Source: Bolinopsis microptera
Taxonomy: Eukaryota; Ctenophora; Tentaculata; Lobata; Bolinopsidae
Reading direction: 5' to 3'
DNA: 64,000 bases
Assembly (NCBI RefSeq): GCF_026151205.1
Contig: NC_087072.1
Span: forward strand, 18,646,103 to 18,710,102
Part shown: positions 34,557 to 46,976 of the stretch, piece after piece
Position numbering within the stretch: the stretch's first letter is position 1
How the letters are laid out: every line of letters starts with the position of its first letter
Position numbers and translations under genes: made by a program
The notes under the pieces: model-generated
What the model was told of the DNA's origin: nothing
Seen by the model: only the letters and a program-made list of their open reading frames with translations
Databases searched by the model: none

Positions 34557-37500
34557 CTACTCTAACTAAAGAGGTATGTAAACACTGCTGCAAGGGTATC
34601 TATGTGGGCCAAGCCATAGTCGAGTGTTCCGAATGTAACCATGCAACTCATCATAAATGCTACAATATTGTCAATACCGATTTATGCGGTAACTTTCTCT
34701 GCAATACATGTGTAAATCTTGCTGTAAAACGATACAACCCGTTCAAATATGATATTTCCGACGAAGAAATCGATCTAGACGATACGATAACTAAGCTCTC
34801 GCAAATTTTAAACAGTTGTTCTCAGCTTAACAGAAGTCAAATTAATCAAACTCTAGAAACTTTAACCGAAGGTCAAATGTCAATGATGTTTCAAAACATA
34901 GACGGTAACAAAAGTAACTTTGATACTATGTGTATAGATCTTCGCCGATATAACAAAAAGTTTTCCATAATTGCACTTGCTGAAACAAATGTAGGACCTG
35001 AATTAAGTAGTTTGTATCAATTAACCGAATACAATAGTTTTTACCAAGCAACCTTTCGAGAGAAAAAGAAGGGCACCGGAGTTGCAATTTATATCCACCA
35101 GTCACTAAATGCAACAATCGATAATACCCTCTCCTATGTGAGTGAAAACCTAGAAATCCTATTTTTAAGATTCAACAGTGGTAACTCAAGCACCTTTGTT
35201 GGAGTTTTATACCGCCCTCCGAGTGGCAATTTTGACTTAGCGCTAAGTGAACTAGCCGACACTCTGGACAAAGTCCCCAGACACTCGTATATAGCTGGTG
35301 ACTTTAACATCAATCTTCACGGCGACAGCAACAAGGTTGCTAAATATGAACACGTTCTTTACAGTCGAGGCTTCTATCCTCTCATATCTGTAATGACCCA
35401 TGAAAAACCCGGCTGTATTCCTTCATGCATCGATAACATCATTACCAATGATTTAGACAACATTATAACATCTGGCACATTCAAAGACAAAATCACACAT
35501 CATCACCCCATATTCTTAGCACTCAACACACACCTTGACCAGAACGATTGCAAGATTAAGTATGAACAGTTTTATGACTACTGTAACTCTAACGTAGATA
35601 AGTTCACCGACAAACTATCCAATAGTCTTGATAACACTGTAATAAATTGTTTTGATACCTTTGCTGACACATTTAACGTTGCTTTTGACGAATGTTTCAA
35701 GTTAGAAACCCCGAAATGTACAAAACGCACTATGCAAAACAATCCATGGATTACACCAGCAATTATAACATCAATAAATCACTGTCACGAACTATACGAA
35801 AACTGGGTCAAAGCTCGCAAAGTCAAGTGCAATCTAGGAGATACTGACACAAAAGGTGGCTTCTGTCACTGCGCAGTATGTAACAAAAAGCGCAGTGAGT
35901 ACTTAACTTATAAATATTATAGAAAAGAACTCAAAGTTATACGTGAAAAGGCTCAAACTTCGTACAATATGGGTAAATTTAATGAAGTTCAAGGTGACAG
36001 TAAGAAAACATGGCAACTAATCAATAAGATACGCGGCAAAGGGAAACGAGAAATTAAACCCCCGTTTGTTATTAATAATGAGAAAATAATGAACCGTAGA
36101 ATTATAGCTAACGAATTTAATAATTACTTTGTATCTCTTGCCCCTAAGTTGAATGAATCATACAGTACAACCGGTCAAATTAGACTAAGTCCAATTCAAT
36201 GCTTTACGGACTACTTACCAAGGCCAAATACCTCAAGTATATTTCTCAGCGATTGTACACCAGAAGAAATAGAGAAAATCATTAGCGAACTCAAGAATGG
36301 AAAAGCTAGTGACATCCCTATTCACGTCATCAAACGAACAGTCTGTCTATTGTGTCATCAATTTTACCTAAGTTAAGTCAGAATTCACACACCTTATGTA
36401 CCTCAAATAGCCCACTGGCAAAATCATTTTTCTACAGAACTCATATACTGTGGAATGGACTCCCTTTACAGGTAAGACAGATTGTGTCTACTAGTGTTTT
36501 CAAAGCTGAGGTCACTAAGCATCTATGGAAATGTTTATTGGATAGTGAAACAACAGCCTAGCCTAGTCTCTTTTCTCCCCATATTATTATTATTTTTGTT
36601 TTATTAATTTTTTATCTACCTTCCTATACTTTCAACATCATATCACACTTCACCCGCACACCTCACACATTAATGACCATATCAGACCTGTATCTAATGT
36701 ATCTGGAATTTGACGTATTGAAATACCAATTTTGACTATATATCCACAGTTATTCACCATGGATTTGTTTGTTATTAAATAGTTTTTCATAAATTTTTGG
36801 ATTTAGATTAATTCGATGTAATGGGTCCAAGTTACTGCGGACATAGTTCACTATGTGTTTACCGTGTTTGGGTGCCCATCATATTTTACAGATGGGGGCG
36901 ATATTTTGAACGATTCTATTTTATATTAATCTATTGCTGTACTCTGTAAAATTTGAAAAGTATTTAATAAAAAATAAGCCCACTCCTGTCAGTATTATTT
37001 AATGAACACATGAGAAATGGAACTTTTCCAGACCGACTGAAAATTGGTAAAATTAGCCCTATATACAAAAAAGACGGTACAGAATATCTCGAAAACTATA
37101 GGCCAGTATCTACCCTAGCTGTGTTCGGAAAGTTATTTGAGAAAGTAATCTACTCCCGTTTGTACAGTTTTCTTGTGTCGCAGAACGTTTTGTTTGAGAA
37201 CCAGTTTGGTTTTAGGAAGAGTCACTCAACTAACCACGCCCTTAATTACTCAGTTGACTATGTAAACTCCCATATAAAGGAAAAGCAACATGTATTAGGT
37301 ATCTTTATTGACTTATCAAAGGCATTTGACACTATCAGTCACGATAAACTTCTCATAAAACTTGACAAATATGGTATAAGAGGTAACGCAAACGAGCTTA
37401 TTGGATGTTACCTATCTAACAGACAGCAGTACGTTTCAGTTTTAGGTGAGGAATCTGATAAACTCCCTGTTATTTGTGGAGTACCACAAGGTAGTGTTTT

Positions 37501-38527
37501 AGGACCGCTACTGTTTATAATTTACATAAACGATATCTATAACTCATCAGACCTAGGAAAATTTATACTTTTCGCTGATGACACCAATATATTTGTAGTC
37601 GACAAATCTGTCCAGAATCTCTACCAAAAAGCTAATACTATAATGAATTCTGTTTACAATTATATGAAATGCAATCTTCTCCACATTAACATCAAGAAAT
37701 GCTGTTACATTCACTTTACACCAGGAAAGAAGGATGTAACTAGTAGTAGTAGTAATAGTAATGATCTTATTTTAACGTTGAATAACACAGTCATTAAACG
37801 TGTTGATGAAACTAAATTCCTCGGCGTTATTATAGATAAAAACCTTAACTGGAAACCTCATACTGCATATCTTAGTTCTAAATTAAAGTGTGAAGTCGGT
37901 AAACTCTGCCGTATGAGAAGATTTATACCTAAAGAGCTGTATAATGACCTCTACCACACCCTCTTCGAATCTCATCTAGGATATGGGATCTCAGTGTGGG
38001 GAGGCATATCGAACAATAGGCTTGAACCAATATTTAAAATTCAAAAAAAGTGCACTCGTATTCTATTTGGTGATCAAGAGGCATACAGTAATAAGTTCAA
38101 AACATGTGCTAGAACCCGCCCAATTGGATCTCAAAAACTTGGAGCCGACTTCTATAAACGAGAATCAAGTAAACCCCTTCTCAGCAGAAACAAAATACTC
38201 TGCGTGCATAATTTGTATAAGTACCACTGTCTACTTGAAATGTTTAAAATAATCAAACTTCACACTCCAATACCGATGTACAATTTATTTCAAAAGTCAC
38301 CCCGACGTGATAACTACTTTATTAACCCCGCTGCAACCAATTTGTTTGTATATAAAACCTCGAATATGTGGAATAAATTCCTTAAACCTTCTAGTAAGAT
38401 TGACTTCTCGTCCCCAATTGCACTTGTTAAAGGTCGCATTAAAACTATGCTACTCAATGCTCAAAAAGCTGGAAACACTGATGAATGGTCAGAACTCAAC
38501 TTTGATGGAAATGACATGTGCCTATAA
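34553..38527 (+). CDS. element 2 ORF2: PHD finger, endonuclease, reverse transcriptase (interrupted)
   Basis: The ATG overlaps the ORF1 stop as ATGA. Residues 9-53 form a C4HC3 PHD finger (C9, C12, C25, C28, H33, C36, C50, C53). The endonuclease follows: 'FQNIDGNKSNFD', 'ALAETN', 'VLYRPPSG', 'IAGDFNINLH', 'SCIDNIITND', 'THHHPIF'. A Cys/His knuckle ('FCHCAVCNKKR') precedes the RT. At about 36331 the frame runs into foreign DNA and stops at 36376; the RT resumes at about 36980 ('SPLLSVLFNEHMRNG'), with 'FIDLSKAFDTI', 'GVPQGSVLGPLLF', 'LFADDTNIF' and 'LGVIID'. FADD replaces the usual YADD. The C-terminal region is typical of CR1-type elements. Apart from the insertion the two halves are open, so it was active until fairly recently. 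Confidence 0.85.
36331..36979 (+). mobile_element. 3' tail of another non-LTR element inserted in the RT
   Basis: The insert encodes a short RT C terminus ('YRTHILWNGLPLQVRQI', '..VFKAEVTKHLWKCLL') ending at a TAG near 36559, a pattern seen at the end of several non-LTR polymerases but not matching the host element. It is followed by a 3' UTR ending AATAAAAAATA. It replaces about 18-21 bp of the host RT, judging from element 1. Being 5'-truncated and ending in an A-rich tail, it fits target-primed reverse transcription. Confidence 0.7.
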
Positions 38528-40028
38528 TAAGAACATACAAACTAGTCCATATAGATTTCATACTACACACACAAAATAACACACACAATACACACCACAG
38601 TCAAACATAGAAACTATATATTCACACATATAACACAGAACACTGATCAGCTCACCCGCTTTACACTAGTGTCTGGACTTGTCTGGAGTGTACGTCTGGA
38701 ACGTGGGACGGACTCACAAATATATTGTGTAAACGTACGGCGCGAAACTTAAATATTGTATAACTCTATCATTTCATTACCCAGCGTGATTTACCGCGCC
38801 AGATTAATGAAATGACGCCGCGCTATATCCGTGAACCTACCGTCACTTATATCTTATATTTTATATTTCGTATCTCTTACTACGTAACGCGAAATTAAGT
38901 TGTATCACACTCCCGGTTTTGGACCCCAATGTTAACCTTGCAGCAACTGTGTCAGCCCAATATACTCTAGAAGTATGATCACACTTATTTTAATGAACAA
39001 AAGACCCATAATTAATATAATCAGATACTCGTCAACAGCAGCAGTTTCCGTCCGTGTGATGTGTTGTCCTCCTCCTTTCTGTGTCCCCGTCGTTTTGTTT
39101 TGTGAAATGTATTGTAGTAGTGTTTTAATATTTAAATCGAACGCAACTCAATAGTTAATAATAACAAACACAAATACTATTTCAAATAATTGATTAATAT
39201 CGATTTATACGAACCAAACATTAATTATTTTTTAATAACCTTTTATATATGTGTTAAACGATCCAGGGCATATCTAAAATTCGATAATGAACTTCATATA
39301 TTATTAGTGCCGCGTGCTGATAAATATTCTGGGAATCAATCCACCCAATCGTGGCGATAACATATTTTTGTGCTTGGCCGGTTTTAGGTTTGAGTTTGTG
39401 CTCCAAAAGTGGTAAATCGGGTGCTAGTAAAGCTCTTGCAGGCAACTGGCTCCTTTTGCCAACTGCTTTTGGTTTAAGCGCGGACTCACATTTGGAACTG
39501 GCACTGGTATAATTGTAATATCCTACGAAGTCAGCATGCTATATTATTTTGCAAAAATCGTTTAATATCTTGACAATATTTAAAGTTTATGGATTTAGGT
39601 TTAGGCGCGGCGCACTGCTTATATGTTATAGCTCATTCAGCTTCTGTTTTCAGCGATGTGTTGCTACACACTGTATAGCATGTGGAACAAGCGCGGTGCC
39701 GCGCCTAAGCAGCAAAAGAGTTATTTATTTTAAAATTTATTTTTGTATCTCAAAAATGATGTAAAGTTTTTAATATGACGTAGAATTAAAGCTATTTCCG
39801 TACAGCCTAAGTGCTAAGCATGCTCGTTAGATAAACTATAAACAAGGAACATAACATGCTAGCTTTCTTTATTTCTTTATTTTTGTAAGTCGTGTCGGCT
39901 GACATCTTGGGTTGTACTGGATGTAACAAGTTTATTATCGGATGTCTACTTATATTTATTATGATATCATTATTCATTGTAATGGCAATAAAATTTAAAT
40001 TTTGTTTTACTTAAATTTTGTTTTACTT
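38528..40028 (+). other. presumed 3' untranslated region of element 2
   Basis: No coding potential was found. The segment finishes with AATAAAATTTAAATTTTGTT and a second copy of the 16-bp word TTTTGTTTTACTTAAA, a short terminal tandem repeat of the sort that ends CR1/L2-type elements. Whether the whole 1.5 kb belongs to the element is inferred from the insertion boundary at 40028. Confidence 0.55.
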
Positions 40029-41399
40029 AGTAGGCTATACAGCTTTTTCCAGTCACAAAATATGATCTATGAAAATCAGTATGGATTCCGTAAAAATCAC
40101 TCTACTAGTCATGCCCTGAATTTCTCAGTGAATTATATAGAATCATGCCTTAATAAAAAGCAGCACGTGCTCGGAATATTCATTGATCTAAGCAAAGCAT
40201 TCGATACCATCTCAGCTGACAAATTACTGAGTAAGCTAGATAATTACGGAATTCGAGGCAATGCCAACAAACTCATTGCTAGTTATCTCTCTAATAGATA
40301 TCAATACGTCTCGGTCCTAGGAGAAGATTCTGACAAGCTTCCAGTTCTCTTTGGAGTACCCCAGGGATCTTGTCTTGGTCCGTTACTATTTATTATTTAT
40401 ATCAACGACCTATATAGGGCAACTGAACTAGGCAAGTTCATTCTATTTGCTGACGATACAAATATATTTGTCGCGGATGAATGTAAGATAAAGTTATATG
40501 AACGAGCAAACCAAATTCTCAAACTGGTACAACTGTATATGAAATGTAATCTCCTGCATATTAACATTAAGAAATGCTGTTACATTCACTTTAAACCAAC
40601 GAATAGAAAAAGCAAGGTAGAACATAATGAAGAAGAACACGTACTTACTCTAAACAATGTAGTAATAAAGCAAGTCAAAAAGGTGAAGTTTCTTGGTGTT
40701 ATTATTGATGATCAGCTTAAATGGGATGCTCATATACGGTCGCTCAACACAAAGCTGAAATGTGAAAGTGGGAAAATTTGTAGAATACGGCACATTATTC
40801 CAGAAAAACTCTACAAAGAACTGTACTACACACTATTTGAATCACACTTGCGATTTGGGATATCAGTATGGGGTGGCCTTAGTAACAACAGGCTTGAACC
40901 AATATTTATCACTCAGAAGAAATGTGTTAGAATACTATTTGGTAACCGAGAGGCGTACTTAGAAAAGTTTAGAACTTGTGCTAGAACACGAAGTAAAGAC
41001 AAGCAAAAATTAGGAAGCGACTTCTATGAAAAACAGCACACAAAACCGCTATTTAAGAAAAATGGTTTACTAACCATACACAGTTTGTTCAAACACACAT
41101 GTTTATTGGAAATGTTCAAAATCAATAAATTAGAATCCCCAGTCCCACTCCTAAATCTATTTAACAGATCATCAAGACGTGCTGATCGATTCATCACTCC
41201 AACCCCATCCACCTCCTTCATATATCAATCGACAAAAATGTGGAACGATTGTAGAAACACTGCTAGCAATATCAACTTCTCTACATCAACGAACCTTGTG
41301 AAATCCACAATAAAAAAGGAGTTACTCGGCATGCAGTACAGGTACGACGAAATAGATTGGTGTGAACTGAACTTCGATTCCAACGAACTGAAATTCTAA
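40029..41399 (+). mobile_element. element 1, 3' part (reverse transcriptase)
   Basis: The RT frame continues exactly where element 1 broke off at 32595: 'SRLYSFFQSQNMIYENQYGF', 'FIDLSKAFDTISADK', 'GVPQGSCLGPLLF', 'LFADDTNIFVAD', 'VKFLGVIIDDQLKW' and the C-terminal 'CARTRSKDKQKLGSDF'. It ends with a TAA at 41399. Rejoined with 31034-32595 the frame appears open, so element 1 was intact in this part when element 2 landed. Confidence 0.85.
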
Positions 41400-42860
41400 T
41401 GTCTACTCAATGAAGATATGCTGAGCGCTAAAGCCGATTGAAATGTTAATGTCTAAAGTATAAAATTTCGGCGGTCACGCCGCGCATTTTGCGCGCTGTG
41501 CCGCTATTTTTGGCCCATCTTATCAGATATTATTTACAATGTACTCGCACAGTACATGCAGGGCATGCCTCAAGATCATATTAGTGTAGGAATCATTATG
41601 TTTTCAACAATTCATTATATGTCGAATTCAGCAGTGGGTCCTCTCTTCGTCCGGTTTGTGTGTTTGTCGCCTGTCTGGACTCTCGTAGTCATGTAATTTT
41701 TAATTTTTAATTTCTAATTTGTTATTTTAATTTTAATTTTAATTTTTCAATTTTCTAAATGTGTGTTCTGCTCCGGGACTCGATTACCGTATCGGCTTTC
41801 TTGAGACTGTAAATTTGGAAAGCCAACTATGCGGGGCGCCTGCCCACCGGCACTGAAGAGTGATCAAAGAATTAACTAAAATTTCCTAATATAACGATTG
41901 AATATAGAGTTGTTTAACCGGCGCGGCCATGGGTGTGTGGCCTAGCTTTGGCTGCACACCTATGACTGCGCTGTTGCTGGTGGACAGGCGCAGTTTTTGT
42001 TGTGCAGTAGTGTTGCAAGAGAATAAAACCAACTTATTATGTACTAAATGGAATCAAGAATATTATTGACTATATTTGATAACGATGAATTGTAAATTTC
42101 GATCAATTTATATTTTTCGGTCTCCAATTATTGAACTGCGGAAGCTGGTTGCCTCAACAATATTGACTATGCATGGTATGACTGAATTGTAAAAACGTGA
42201 TAATTGAACGAAAAATAAATGATGAACATGATTCAAAAACTGTAAACCACCAAATGAATTATCGCTTAAATTTAAATAAGTATTTAAACAAAAACCACCA
42301 TGTGCCGTTAAGCAGCAGGGCGCGGCTCATCTGGGCCACAGCAAATCGGCGAAAATGGGTTCGAAAAAGCCACTATTGGCACTCGAGTCCTTGATCTTTC
42401 CGATGGTTCACTGGGGCTTTTGAGCTGCCGTCCTTCAGCTTCTGTAAACTGAAATTACTACCAATCCAAGTTGAAGCAATCAGCCGACGCGCGGCTTTTA
42501 TGGTTATATATGATATGTTTAATCTGTAATAAAGATCAAAATTCAAATTTGTTTCTCCAAAAAAAAATTTGTTTCTCCTAACCTGAGTCTTAAACAATCG
42601 GATTCAGACCATGTTTATCAGCCTGTCGCGTGACCAAAACGGTTTTTTGCCCATAACTTTTCAGGGAAGCATTTTTACCCACATCATGGGGGTGTTTCGG
42701 AATCAGCGTCCAAAATACATCGGTTTAGGTCAATTTAATACCCAAAGGGCCTTTTCACAAAAATTTTCTTAAAATTTGGGCGAGCGATTTAGTTGGAGCG
42801 CACAGTACTCTTCACAGGTAAGAAGCTCGAAAAGAGCGCCGTGCACGGGGATATAATTGT

Positions 42861-43240
42861 AGGTTTATAACCTACCAGGACGCGCGCCGAGTTTGACTCA
42901 ATACTTGTAGCGCGATGCACTACTGGGTCGCGCGCGCATCAAATAATGCTTCTCGCAACCTTCGGTAGATCGGCGAGATGCACCACTGTGCCTCACCGAG
43001 CTGCGAAGGATTGACATCGTGAATCAAACTCAATACATGGAACAGATATTTTACAAGTATCACCCGTTAAGGATATAAGCGCGTTTGGTAACAACATTCA
43101 GAGCTTAATTTTTAAAGTAGCTACGACATTATTAACGAGTGATACTCGTAAAATATCTGTTCCAAATATTAAAACAGTCGCGACGAGTCCAACTCGGCGC
43201 GCGTCCTGGTAGGTTATAAACCTACAACAGGATCCCTCTT
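42861..43240. repeat. two inverted copies of the palindrome repeat family
   Basis: TGTAGGTTTATAACCTACCA, GGACGCGCGCCGAGTT and later GGAACAGATATTTTACAAGT (left, 42861-43080) recur inverted at 43131-43240. GTAGGTTTATAACCTAC is itself a palindrome. The left arm has about 110 extra bases containing CGCGATGCAC and CGAGATGCACCAC. A third copy lies at 30709-30835. Confidence 0.7.
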
Positions 43241-43399
43241 CAAAACCCAATAATTTCTGTATTATTCGGCTGAATTGACCGCAGGGCGCAGGAGATACGA
43301 TCGCACGAAAGTTTTTAGTTAAATAGAGCTTATTCAGGGTAAAAACATAAATAGACAACAAGTTCTTGCTTGTCCATTGTTAATGGCCTTGCCCGGCGT

Positions 43400-43532
43400 T
43401 TGACGGATGTTACTCGTCTAAATTTCTTTGAAGTAGCGCGCGCCGGGCCAGACAATAAACAATGGTCAAGCCCGGCGCGCGCTACTCCGTAGAAATTTAT
43501 ACGAGCAACGGAGTAACATCTGCATCCGTCAA
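43400..43532. repeat. foldback element with GC-rich stem
   Basis: TTGACGGATG...TTACTC, AAATTTCT and GTAGCGCGCGCCGGGC on the left pair with GCCCGGCGCGCGCTAC, AGAAATTTA and GAGTAAC...CATCCGTCAA on the right around a loop of about 25 bases. The stem has a few mismatches and bulges. The CpG-rich stem stands out from the AT-rich surroundings. Confidence 0.75.
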
Positions 43533-43902
43533 GTTCTTGCAAGCAACCACATAACAATTCAATAAAGCACTAAACCCGCCCAGTTAGCCCTTTTTCTATT
43601 TTTATGAAGGAATCGAATCATTATTTTTTGTTTATGGAAAAGGACAGGTATGTAATTGGGCATACGTGGGCCTGAATCGGCTGAATGCTTTTGCACATAC
43701 CAAAACACTAATCCAGAAAAATTGAGTTAATAAAACTTTACTGGGCGGCGCTCAGCCTGTCATTCCGCCGAATCTTTTTCCGGTTATGTTTATGAACATA
43801 ATAGCCTGGGGTCCCCAGGTAAAATAAACTATGATGATTATATATTATTTTTACTTGATAGAGCTACAGTAAATTGGTTATGAAACATTACAGTGAACAG
43901 CT

Positions 43903-44349
43903 TTGGCAATCTTCCATAAACAGCCAGTATCAGTTGGAAGGTTATATTATACAGAGGCCTCTACAGTGAGCACCACAAAGCTTAAGTTTCCGCCCAAAAC
44001 AACTAGGCAACTTGAAACCCTATTCCTAAGTCTGTTCTACCCCAACAACATCATGAATGAATTTCTTCACCGGTTCAACAGCAGTAAATTTGATTCTCCA
44101 CTGTGTGAATGTGGACGAGGGGAGCAAAACTCACTTCACCTGCTTATCTTCTGTCATGATATAAAACCAAATAAAAGGAACAGCATGAGTGAGCTTCTCA
44201 AAAGACACCCATTCCACAACATCTTTAACCAGGGCTATGGTGGAAACTCAATGTTAATATCATGGAGCAGACTTCGTGAGTTCTTTGATTTAGCGGTTGA
44301 AATAACAAGGGATGCAGAAGAATTCCTTCGAACAGAGATAAAACTGTAA
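43903..44349 (+). pseudogene. C-terminal fragment of a non-LTR retrotransposon polyprotein
   Basis: A 148-codon frame with 'PPKTTRQLETLFLSLFYP', 'NEFLHRFNSSKFDSPLCECG' and 'QNSLHLLIFCHD'. The layout RF....SP.C.CG....HLL..C is typical of the segment after the RNase H or RT domain in non-LTR elements. Upstream polymerase sequence is absent, so it is a 5'-truncated remnant. Two imperfect copies of GTGAGCCGGGTT...AGACCGGACGAA follow near 44392-44465, likely in its 3' UTR; each can fold as CCGG...CCGG. Confidence 0.6.
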
Positions 44350-46139
44350 ACAGTGTGTCATATTCCAACTACTACACCATCCCTATGATTAGTGAGCCGG
44401 GTTCAATGTTAGACCGGACGAAGCATATGTATCGTGAGCCGGGTTAATCAAGACCGGACGAAAAAATGGTTACATCTCAACAATGGATAATACTACAGAG
44501 GTGCCATTACAGTTAAATTCTGTTACCTGAACTCTGATAAACAGTTTTAATATTATAGCATATACTATAATATTATGAAAGATATTTTACGACAAATAGA
44601 GGTTGTTTACTCATTTATACACCAAAGGTTGGTGTGATTTTAACTAATTTATTATTGTCAATAAAGTTTATATATTGAGAATTTTATACAGTAGTCTATA
44701 GACCAATTAAATTATTTTACTGGTCACGTGTATGGTTAAGAGTTTTATGACATTGAATGAATCTATTTATTACGAGTATTAAGGACTGCTAGTATATTTT
44801 ATTTATTTGTTTTCACTTCTGCACGCTTAGGCAGTTGCTCTTGTGACCAGAGTTTTAGAGTTATATATATATATATATAATGGATGTAAAGGTACTTCAA
44901 CCGAATTAACAATCCAACCGTGTGTATGACGTGTCCCAGTAGCCAATCATAATATATATATATACTTGATAGAGTGCTTATCTTAAAGTTAAATGTTTTT
45001 ACAGGCTCTAATGATGTAGTTTTACGAAGATTTCAAGCCTTATGATGTGTGTTTCCATTCGTGTCCAAAAGCATTATAATCCAGAAATATAGTTGTATAG
45101 AATGATTTTGTAATGTATTTGTTTCGTATTATACAGGACGAAGATGTTTGAGACTTTTGGTTAAGGCTGCAGTTAGAGTAGACAAATGACCTGCACACTT
45201 AAAAGGCTGAGTTATTTATTGATAATGGGCAATTATTATGCGTTATTATTTTAAAGGAATATTTACCAAGTCAATTTGCTCAGTTTGCGGTAATTCTAAA
45301 TACTCACACATGAATATTCGCAACTTTTACAGTATATTTCTACGTTATTAATTTTGAAATCTTATTAGCATATACAGAATTAAAATTTTATTTCTAATAC
45401 AAGAAAACAACAAGTTTAATGGATATGAGCGACCCTCACATCTAACCACATGATGGGTCAGCAAATCTGGTCGACTAGGAAATTCAGTTTGCAAACTGTG
45501 GGGGTCAAGGGAACAGCCATATCACGTTTCATTTACAAACTTTTATTTGTAATTCATATTTATCAAGAATGTTTTATCGATTATTTGAGTTTAAAGACTT
45601 GTAAAACAGACTTGTAAAACAATTATGATTTTGGAATTTATTGCTCATGAGCAGTTAAATGGTCAGTTTTGTCACCATTGCATTGCTGTAGCCAACTTAT
45701 AGCATAGCAAGGCGAGTGGCGACTATAATTATCATACATCTCTTACACGCACAGTCCACAAATAATTGTTATCGGTTTTCGCCCTTTATTAATGCATCTT
45801 TACTGACAGATTTTGGTCCGTTTTGATTTCAATGGAGTGTCGTACTTGACTGCAGGACTGCTGCATGCTGGCTCCCTCAATTATAAAATAGTTACTGAAG
45901 GAGCAAGAAACCCCCAACTCTTACCCAGCAAGAAAAAATTACCATCTGCCAACTTTTTACAGGAGTCAGGAAATCTTGCTGAGATGCAATGGAAACAGTC
46001 AAACATCTTCTTTCAACCACCCAAGTACACTTCATAGAGGCAGACTTGGTTTCGGCTCGACAATATCTCAGGAACGCAAAGTATATATTATATTGCATAA
46101 TAACTTTTTTGCCAATTTTTAATCCCCCTCGCCCCTCCA
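44350..46139. other. non-coding stretch
   Basis: AT-rich, with TATATATATATATA near 44862 and a second AT tract near 44952. No exon, RNA gene or transposon recognised apart from the GCCGGGTT repeats at its start. Confidence 0.4.
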
Positions 46140-46412
46140 AACCGCCTGCGTTGGTTTGGCCATGTCACCAGAATGCCAGACACTAGGCTTCCTAAGTATC
46201 TGCTTAACTGGACCCCTGCGCATGGGAGAAGATCTAGGGGTCGTCCAAGAAAGATCTGGATGAAATGTTTGCTGGAAGATGCTGCATCGTTTACAGGAAA
46301 CACTGACATAGACCTAGAAGGAGCGAGCGAGATGGCTAGTGACCGCAAACTTTGGAGGGAGATGATACGTCACAAACAGGAGTTCATTGGTGCAGGCCAC
46401 TCGAATGATTGA
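46140..46412 (+). pseudogene. RT C-terminal tail of a non-LTR element, copy A
   Basis: Reads '[19 protein letters not shown]' then '[12 protein letters not shown]', the highly characteristic end of many non-LTR polymerases (R.RWFGHV.RM, RGRP...W). It ends at a TGA at 46412. The frame has no RT core upstream, so the copy is heavily 5'-truncated. It is related to copy B at 46977-47588, which is in the opposite orientation. Confidence 0.75.
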
Positions 46413-46976
46413 GGAGACCTAATCAAGTACATGTAAGTTCGCCCCTCCATGATCAAGATTATCAATTATACATAACTACTGTGTTAAAATTACACTAGCG
46501 TAATCATTTAGAAACCCGCTCCCCCTCAGTGATTACATAAGATGTAACATGAACGACCCTTAAACTGAAAATGCTGAAAGTTAAAACTTTCCCTGAAAAT
46601 AATAACCCGACTCTCTCAGAGTTTAAAATGTACATTATTGTCAGTATTTTCAGTTCATAAAGTAACCCTCGGACCCTGACCCTGTTCATGTTGATGACTC
46701 TTATTATAACTGTCAACGATGGATATTTTGGAAACGATATTAATGATCCTCATAGAATAAATGTCGAATTGTACTACATAATTGTACTACATAACAATAT
46801 TAACAGCTTAAATTTAAAGATCCCTTATCAATCTGTAACTAAGAAAATCGTTTAAATGAAAGATTAGATAAACCTGCAAATCTACCTAGTGATAACAATT
46901 TCTTTCATTGTGGGAGGACCAAATTTAAAGAGTTACATACATACATGTTACATGGCGAGATCTCCATCCAAAAGGA

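Larger units (their letters stand above)
32596..40028 (+). mobile_element. CR1-like non-LTR element 2 (7.4 kb), inserted in element 1
   Basis: The boundaries come from comparing element 1 with the intact RT frame: TTATATAT (to 32595) joins AGTAGGC (from 40029). The insert carries a short 5' leader, ORF1 (32649-34556), ORF2 (34553-38527, itself interrupted) and a 1.5-kb 3' region that ends in two direct copies of AAATTTTGTTTTACTT. No target duplication is visible, which fits CR1-type insertion. It belongs to the same family as element 1 but is clearly diverged from it. Confidence 0.8.
41400..43902. other. non-coding, inverted-repeat-rich stretch
   Basis: Probably includes the 3' UTR of element 1 at its start (TTTAATTTTTAATTT tracts near 41695-41755). 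No gene recognised. The inverted-repeat blocks at 42861-43240 and 43400-43532 are listed separately. Confidence 0.4.

Noticed and set aside
45813..46186. Several short frames before the RT tail
   Set aside because: No similarity to a known domain and no connection in frame with the RT tail at 46140.
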